In this document: one piece after another, positions 57,693 to 64,000 of the stretch | Position numbering within the stretch: the stretch's first letter is position 1 | Layout of the letters: each line of letters begins with the position of its first letter | Assembly: GCA_012861695.1 (NCBI GenBank) | Contig: JAAOOA010000203.1 | Span: forward strand, 207,501 to 271,500 | Length of the DNA: 64,000 nt | Direction of reading: 5' to 3' | Origin: Trematomus loennbergii | Lineage: Eukaryota > Chordata > Actinopteri > Perciformes > Nototheniidae | Translations under genes and position numbers: made by a program | Notes under the pieces: model-generated | Seen by the model: only the letters and a program-made list of their open reading frames with translations | Database searches by the model: none | What the model was told of the DNA's origin: nothing

Positions 57693-59483
57693 CAGATAGT
57701 GGTCTGCAGGAGGTTTTAGATGAACATAGGCTCAGTCTGAGGAGGAGATGTGAACGTGTGACTGAAGGAACTGATCAAAGTGAAACCCTCCTCAACAGGA
57801 TCTTCACTGAGCTCTACATCACACAAGGCCTGAGTGAAGAGGTTAATACCCAACATGAGGTGAGGCAGCTGGAGACAGCTTCCAAGAAAGAGACCCTCCA
57901 TGACACTCCAATCAAGTGCCAGGACATCTTTAAAGCCTTACCTGACCAACAGACTCTCATCAGAGCGGTCCTGACCAACGGAGTCGCTGGAGTTGGAAAA
58001 ACCTTCTCAGTGCAGAAGTTCACTCTGGACTGGGCCGAGGGTTTGGAAACCAAGATGTCAGTCTGGTGATCCCGCTCTCCTTCAGGGAGCTGAACCTGAT
58101 CAAAGGTGAGCAGTACAGTCTTCTCAGGCTGCTCCATGTTTTCCATCCAACCTTACAGAAGGTCACAGCAGAGCAGCTGGCTGTCTGCAAAGTGCTGCTC
58201 ATCTTTGACGGCCTGGATGAAAGCAGACTTTCTCTGGACTTCAGAAACAATGAGGTTGTGTCTGATGTCTCACAGCAGTCCTCAGTCAACGTGCTGCTGA
58301 CAAACCTCATCAGGGGGAAGCTGCTTCCCTCGGCTCTCGTCTGGATAACTTCCAGACCTGCAGCGGCCAATCAGATCCCTCCTGAGTGTGTGGACAGGGT
58401 AACAGAAGTACGAGGCTTCACTGACGCCCAGAAGGAGGAGTACTTCAGGAGGAGATCGAGTGATGAAGACCTGTCCAGCAGAATCATCTCTCACATCAAG
58501 AGCTCCAGGAGCCTCCACATCATGTGTCTGATCCCAGTCTTCTGCTGGATCACTGCTGCAGTTCTGGACCACATGTTGACTACAGACCAGAGAGGAGAGC
58601 TGCCCCAGACCCTCACTGACATGTACTCACACTTCCTGCTGGTCCAGACCAAGAGGAAGAAGCAGAAGTATGAAGAGGGACATGAGACGAGTCCACAGCA
58701 GCTGACGGAGGCTGACAGGGAGGTTCTTCTGAAGCTGGGGAGGCTGGCGTTTGAACATCTGGAGAAAGGAGACATCATGTTCTACCAAGAAGACCTGCAG
58801 CGCTGTGGTCTTGATGTCACCGAGGCCTTGGTGCACTCAGGAGTTTGTACAGAGATCTTCAAAGAGAGAGAGTGATCTTCAGAAAACAGTCTACTGCTTT
58901 GTTCATCTGAGCATTCAGGAGTTTCTGGCTGCAGTCTACATGTTGCACTGTTACACCAACAGAGACACAGAGGTACTGAAGGACTTCCTGAAGAGAGACT
59001 ATACAAGTAGCAGTGATCAGGATTACCCATCCCTGGATGTCTTCCTAAAGGAGCCAGAAATCCCTCAGAAGTGAAAATGGCCACCTGGACCTGTTTGTCC
59101 GCTTTCTCCACGGCCTCTCTCTGGAGTCCAACCAGAGACTGTTAGGAGGCCTGCTGGGTCGCACAGACAACCGTCCAAAATCATCCAGAGAGCCATCAGC
59201 AACCTGAAGGAGATGAGAAGTGATGAAATCTCTCCTGACAGGAGCATCAACATCTTCCACTGTCTGACAGAGATGAAGGACCACTCAGTCATCAGGAGAT
59301 CACAGAGTTCCTGAAGTCAGAGAACAGATCAGAGAAGGAACTCTCTGAGATCCACTGCTCTGCTCTGGCCTACATGCTGCAGATGTCAGAGGAGGTTCTG
59401 GATGAGTTGGACCTGAGAAGTACAACACATCAGATGAGGGACGAGAGACTGATTCCAGCTGTGAGGAACTGCAGGAAGGCCAA
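57693..59483 (+). pseudogene. FISNA-NACHT exon of an NLRC3-like receptor, frameshifted
   Basis: One large exon of about 1.79 kb, acceptor ctttcag at 57692 and donor ggccaa|gtaagt at 59483. FISNA domain first (DSGLQEVLDEHRLSLRRRC… ILTELYITQGL-like, ending HDTPIKCQDIF). NACHT follows, with Walker A GVAGVGKT (about 57980-58003), Walker [11 protein letters not shown] (about 58200-58230), sensor-like WITSRPAA, and the winged-helix/NACHT-associated segments (CFVHLSIQEFLAAVYM). Frames shift near 58047 (one base short), 58866, 59071, 59175 and 59290, and probably 59421-59446. A functional copy would be a cytosolic innate-immune ATPase. This copy cannot be translated as it stands unless the indels are sequencing errors. 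Confidence 0.93.
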
Positions 59484-59919
59484 GTAAGTCCAGATGTGAT
59501 TACTTTATAAACTCGATCAGAAGTTTAGTTCTTCAAATATCAGTTATTTATTTATTATTATAATTGTTACCTTTTACAGTTTTTAGTTCTCTTCATATTC
59601 CTTGTCAAACTAATGAAGGACTTTAGAGGTGTTCTCACAGCAGCATGTGATCACAACATACAGCAGTATGTTACAGTTATCAGTGAATGCAGTCATTCAT
59701 AGATCATTCAGTTTGTTTGTCATCACATCTGTTTTTACCACAGTGTTTAAGAGTTTAAATATGTGTGATGAATGAACTATCTATCTACCTACCTATCTAT
59801 CTATCTTTCTAGTTACTTTGAAACCATGAAATGCGGAAATGTCTTCATCAGCAGGCCATCACGTGGGTTTCCGAAAACACATTTTAGCCGAGACCGGCGG
59901 AAAGTTTGTGTCAAAACTC
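59484..59919. other. NLR intron
   Basis: Includes (CTAT)n at 59779-59808. Nothing else recognised. Confidence 0.55.
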
Positions 59920-60313
59920 AGGGTGTTTCTCAATCGCGAGTAAAGCTGCTTCAGAGCCACTATTTCAAGAATACTACGTCATCGAGTGCCGCCGAAGTAC
60001 TGTTCCAATCTCCAGTATACTTGGAAATATACCGAGCCCGGCGTACTCCGTTTGGAGAAATATCGAGTCTGCACATGAGTAGACTTCGCGGTCTTAAAAT
60101 TCCCACAATGCTTTGCGCACGGACCAATTTCCCCAAATCTGTGGCGGAAGATGTAAGGCGGGGCCTCTCATATGACGCACACCTGCACACTTGCTAGCGT
60201 GTTCCACTCTTTGTTTTCCGAATGTCAGGAAGTATTCTTGACTCGCTTCTGAAGCAAGATGCTCGGCAGACATGTGCTACCAAGCAAGCGTACTCGCGAT
60301 TGAGAAACACCCT
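59920..60313. mobile_element. MITE with 23-bp perfect terminal repeats, 394 bp
   Basis: Starts AGGGTGTTTCTCAATCGCGA followed by gta, and ends with the exact reverse complement at 60313. Sub-terminal inverted matches continue (ctgcttcagag, cttctgaagca). The 3-bp flanks are ctc and cag, so no TSD is established. Non-coding. Confidence 0.8.
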
Positions 60314-60666
60314 CAGTGTGTGTAAAAAGACGATCCACAAGCGCATTTTTGGTCGACGAATACAAAATGGTTTCACAAATGCCGGATCAAAAGTTGTCAA
60401 TGTAGAGAGAGACTCACAAATTCCTTTTGTTTATTCGTAAACTAATTATAGTATTCACAGATTTTTTTTTCATTTTTGAAAACATGTTGCGTATTTGCAG
60501 ATCCATTTTACATTTGCAAAATTGTAAAACTTTTTGTGAGTTTGCAAATCGTTTGAATGCATCTGTGGAAGGTGTTTTACATTTACATGTTTATACAAAT
60601 ATTATTGAGACATATATAACCCCATACATTGATTACAAGTAACGTTACAACTTCAGGTGCGCAGAG
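60314..60666. other. NLR intron, AT-rich
   Basis: No feature recognised apart from T-runs at 60462-60475. Confidence 0.5.
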
Positions 60667-61027
60667 GTGGGAGAAGTACTCAGATCTTGTACTTTATTAA
60701 AAGTAGAAGTACTCAGATCTTGTACTTGAGTAAAAGTAGAAGTACTCAGATCTTGTACTTGAGTAAAAGTAGAAGTACTCAGATCTTGTACTTGAGTAAA
60801 AGTAGAAGTACTCAGATCTTGTACTTTAGTAAAAGTAAAAGTAGAAGTACTCAGATCTTGTACTTTAGTAAAAGTAGAAGTACTCAGATCTTGTACTTGA
60901 GTAACAGTAGAAGTACTCACATCTTGTACTTGAGTAAAAGTAGAAGTACTCAGATCTTGTACTTTAGTAAAAGTAGAAGTACTCAGATCTTGTACTTTAG
61001 TAAAAGTAGAAGTACTCAGATCTAGTA
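60667..61027. repeat. 33-bp tandem repeat grown from a MITE terminus, ~11 copies
   Basis: The unit, agaagtactcagatcttgta followed by cttgagtaaaagt, repeats with ttga/ttta variants and one copy with an extra aaaagt. The sequence is the terminal part of the 'AAGTACTTAAGTA' MITE family (compare 57205-57243 on the other strand). It starts with the MITE end 'cagaggtgggagaagtactc' at about 60663. It lies in the NACHT-LRR intron. Confidence 0.92.
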
Positions 61028-61068
61028 CTCTCTTTATGCTAACACTTTTTGTAATATTTGTGTGACAG

Positions 61069-61242
61069 ACTTTCTGGCTGTGGACTCTCAGAGACTCACT
61101 ATGAAGTCGTGGCCTCTGTTCTGAAGTCTGACCCCTCCCATCTGAGAGATCTGAACCTGAGTCTCAACAAGCTGAAGGGTTCAGGACTGGAGCTGCTGTG
61201 TTCTGGACTAAAGAGTCCAAACTGCAGACTGGAGACTCTCAC
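61069..61242 (+). CDS. LRR exon of an NLRC3-like receptor
   Basis: Exactly 174 bp, between gtgacag|actttc and ctcac|gtgagt. The frame reads [20 protein letters not shown], then [20 protein letters not shown] and [15 protein letters not shown]. This is one pair of ribonuclease-inhibitor-type leucine-rich repeats, the standard modular LRR exon of fish NLRs. It is intact. Such exons normally occur in series; only this one is in the window before an LTR and palindrome fill the next intron. Ligand sensing is the presumed role of the family. Confidence 0.9.
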
Positions 61243-61494
61243 GTGAGTTCAATAACTGTATATAATAAAAATAATAATAATGTCATTATTATAATTATAT
61301 ATTTGTACTCGTTATTTATGATTGTAGATTTTGCCTGTGAACAAATACATTTAAAAAAGAAAATCTGTTTTTGCTTGTTGTTGAATATTATCAGAATAAC
61401 AGAGTGAAGGTGAATGTGTGAAGGAGAGTTTTTCATCTTCCAAAGACTCACTCTGTGCTCCATGAGTCGGTGAAGATGCTGTCAGTACTGATGA
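61243..61494. other. NLR intron, AT-rich
   Basis: Follows the LRR exon donor and contains (AAT)n at 61265-61280. No exon recognised. Confidence 0.55.
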
Positions 61495-63837
61495 TGTCAT
61501 GGTCTTTTTAGTTTTATTTTGAAATGTATTACCTCTTGTTTTTCTAGTTTTACTTCCTGTCTTTAGTTTCCCAGTGATTGTCTGAATGTGTTCACCTGTT
61601 GCCCTTGTGTTTCTGCTTGCCCTCCCCAGCTGTGTCTGGTCTTGCGATTAGTCTTGTGTCTCTGGGTCGATCTCAAGTTACTTATTTTTCATTTCCTCGC
61701 TCCTCGCTCCTCGGTATCACCGGAAGTTGATTTGTCTGCGCCATCTTGAGGAGCGTCCCATTGCCCTTATTGTGCCGGAGGACCGAGGAGCGAGGAGCGA
61801 TAACGGAGGAGCGATAACTGAGGAACCACCGGACCATCCGGTGAAATCCTCAGCCACTCGCCCCGCCCCCTTACTGTGTATCGCTCACTGATTGGACGAT
61901 GCAGCGCATGCACTGATCTGATGCTTCTTAGCATGAGAGCAGTTTCCCAGCGGAGTGAAGAAAACACATGAAACTCACGGGACTCACTCCTCAGTTTATA
62001 CTGTGTTTTGTTTCAATTCATGCATCATCTAGTTACAAATATGTGATATATCTGAACAACAAAGTGGTCAAAAATCATTTTATTAATTTATTGGAAACAT
62101 TTTTCATGATCTCCAATTTTTATTATGAACACAATACAATTAAAAGAGAGACAGATTTAATGTCTGTCAGCAGGAACAGCTTTTTCCGTTTTACATTTTT
62201 ATTTATTGTCATTTCCATTCAGTCACAGCTGAGACATGAATTATGTGATTTGTCTCAGTTTAACAGCCAACACAATTGTAGTGCCGTTACTTCATGTCAT
62301 TTTTATGCCTAACAATACCGTTACGATAATGTTGTGCTTTCTCTTCTCTCAATTATTTTCTTCTATTGTGCACTCAAATAAATATGTTGTTTGTTTATAC
62401 ATTTTAAGAATGGCTGTTCTTATTTTATTTATTTAGGTCTACAACAGCAGGTGGGGGGGGGTGTTTGTGTGTGTCAGACGATCAGCTGTGCGGCGTCATC
62501 AAAAACGGGCGTCGCTCCAGAGGAAAGGACGTCCCATTGCTCTTAAAACTCATTTCCCTGCTTCTTCTCCCTTCTCGTGCTTTCCTTATCTGCGTCTCAC
62601 TTCTCTTAACTTCCATCCTTGCGTCCCTCACTTGCGTCTTAGTCCCTCCCACCAGGGAAGCATGGAGAGACGCCCTGGTGGGAGGGACTGAGTTTTAAGA
62701 GCAATGGGACGTCCTTTCCTCCGGAGCGTCACGTCAAGCGACGCCCGTTTTTGATGACGCCGCACAGCTGATCGTCTGATCAGACAAAACACCCCACCCC
62801 CCCCCCCACCTGCTGTTGTAGACACAAATAAATAAATAAGAACAGCCATTCTTAAAATGTATAAACAAACAACATATTTATTTGAGTGCACAATAGAAAG
62901 AAAATAATTGAGAGAAGAGAAAGCACAACATTATCGTAACGGTATTGTTAGGCATAAAAATGACATGAAGTAACGGCACTACAATTGTGTTGGCTGTTAA
63001 ACTGAGACAAATCACATAATTCATGTCTCAGCTGTGACTGAATGGAAATGACAATAAATAAAAATGTATAACGAAAAAAGCTGTTCCTGCTCACAGACAT
63101 TAAATCTGTCTCTCTTTGAATTGTATTGTGTTCATAATAAAAATTGGAGATCATGAAAAATGTTTCCAATAAATGAATAAAATGATTTTTCACCACTTTG
63201 TTGTTCAGATATATCACATATTGTTAACTAGATGATGCATGAATTGAAACAAAACACAGTATAAACTGAGGAGTGAGTCCCGTGAGTTTCATGTGTTTTC
63301 TTCACTCCGCTGGGAAACTGCTCTAATGCTAAGAAGCATCAGATCAGTGCATGCGCTGCATCGTCCAATCAGTGAGCGATACACAGTAAGGGGGCGGGGC
63401 GAGTGGCTGAGGATTTCAACGGAGGATGGTCTGGTGGTTCCTCGATTATCGCTCCTCGATCCTCGATCCTCCGGCACAAATAAGGCAATGGGACGCTCCT
63501 CAGATGGTGCAAAAAATCAACTTCCGGTGATACCGAGGAGCGAGGAAATGAAAAATAAGTAACTTGAGATCGACCCACAGCGTCTCTCTGTGCATCGCTG
63601 GGATGGAAGTTAAGAGAAGTGAGACGTAGCTTAGTCTTGTCTTCCCTTGTGCTTCTTGTTGGGTCGTCGTTGTGTTCCTGGTTTGGTTCCTGTTCCCGGT
63701 GTGTGCATGTTACGTTTGTCCTTGTTATCTTGGTAATCTGCTTTTTGGTGGATTAAAGCTCGCTTGTTGTTTAACTACTTGACCTCTTGTTTGTTTTTTG
63801 CTGGGTTTGGGTTCTCCCTTCCTTCCAAACCCTGACA
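61495..63837. mobile_element. Solo LTR (~360 bp) split by a palindromic element
   Basis: Starts TGTCATGGTC and ends AACCCTGACA (TG…CA, short inverted ends), with the 5-bp TSD gatga (61490-61494 and 63838-63842). Removing 61658-63630 and one 10-bp duplicate leaves about 360 bp. An attaaa signal lies at 63754-63759. No internal retroviral sequence or second LTR, so this is a solo LTR, probably Gypsy-type by its ends. Confidence 0.75.
61658..63630. mobile_element. Palindromic (foldback) element, ~1.97 kb
   Basis: Arms run from 'tgggtcgatctcaagttact' (61663) inward to about 62545 and mirror about 62690-63577. The 10-bp direct repeat ttagtcttgt flanks it (61648-61657 and 63631-63640). The loop, about 62550-62690, contains its own hairpin (ccctcccaccaggg…ccctggtgggaggg). 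The right end has about 50 extra bases (63578-63630) that also occur inverted in the loop (62592-62625). Arm 1 has sequence lost at the outer left end. Mirror-image short frames are not genes. Confidence 0.82.
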
Positions 63838-64000
63838 GATGATCTTTGTGAGGGAGATGAAGGAGTTTGTAAAGATCTGATGAGAAAAACTGCTGCAGAG
63901 TTTGAGCTTGGATTATTAGGGATTTGTTTCTACATCATTGTTGACATTAAAACCTTCTTCAGCTCTGAACAGATTATTAAACCTTCACTTATTTGAAAAA
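63838..64000 (+). other. NLR intron or unrecognised exon start at window edge
   Basis: One frame stays open for 54 codons to a TGA-like stop at 63996 and reads DDLCEGDEGVCKDLMRKTAA, then a hydrophobic LGLLGICFYIIVDI. No family recognised. The first five bases are the LTR target duplication, so this joins 61494 in the ancestral sequence and is probably intron. Confidence 0.3.

Noticed and set aside
59772..60197. 141-codon frame in the NACHT-LRR intron
   Set aside because: It starts in a (CTAT)n repeat and runs through a MITE. No splice signals or motifs.
60645..61025. Frames of repeated STQILYLSK or STSTFTQVQDL type
   Set aside because: They are produced by the 33-bp tandem repeat, whose length is a multiple of three.
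62461..62891. Frames around the palindrome centre
   Set aside because: They are compositional frames inside a foldback element with no motif.

Overview
This is eukaryotic DNA, almost certainly from a ray-finned (teleost) fish. Coding sequence is sparse and split by introns, long (GT)n microsatellites are frequent, and the window is packed with nested DNA transposons and retroelements of fish type. The only recognisable host gene content is the fish-specific NLR (NLRC3-like) family, with its FISNA-NACHT exon, RING-finger exon and 174-bp leucine-rich-repeat exon. There is no bacterial gene structure, no CRISPR array and no tRNA or rRNA gene that I can recognise.

Host layer, all on the + strand. 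Three related copies of an NLR 5' region (upstream block plus a probably non-coding first exon ending in a GTGAGT donor) lie at 2.9-7.9 kb (copy A, split by two transposons), 14.9-15.3 kb (copy B) and 28.8-29.5 kb (copy C). A short N-terminal coding exon sits at 28523-28643, and a decayed sister copy lies at 42022-42143. They are followed by a RING exon (43377-43612), a FISNA-NACHT exon (57693-59483, at least five frameshifts) and one LRR exon (61069-61242). The simplest reading is a tandem NLR cluster: gene starts at A and B have lost most of their bodies, and the unit beginning at C has had its introns filled by transposons and its NACHT exon frameshifted. Scattered one-base deletions here and in the nearby minisatellite leave open that some frameshifts are assembly errors.

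Transposon layer. Many elements can be closed precisely by terminal inverted repeats and target-site duplications (TSDs). Elements with hAT-like 8-bp TSDs: 89-1616, 3080-3761, 3788-7301, 11104-11914, 13926-14506, 17583-27878, 33957-35062, 35324-37445 and 45230-49668. TTAA (piggyBac-like) elements: 29647-30026, 42323-42744 and 55173-56301. Large foldback (palindromic) elements: about 3883-5520, 32316-38075, 45348-48296 and 61658-63630. A Ty3/Gypsy retrotransposon on the minus strand fills 44041-56952 and has gag, protease, RT, RNase H and integrase remnants, a tRNA-Pro-type primer site and unequal LTRs. A solo LTR spans 61495-63837. LINE 3' fragments lie at about 15990-17582 and 30027-30945.

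The most striking structure is an approximately 8.8-kb array of about 215 copies of a 41-bp unit (18380-27208) lying wholly inside a hAT-like element that itself interrupts a LINE tail. The second is the nesting at 43.8-57.2 kb: a MITE in an NLR intron holds the Gypsy element, which holds a hAT-like element, which holds a foldback element. The window reads as an NLR cluster serving as a sink for transposons, with several elements that have grown tandem or inverted repeats internally.
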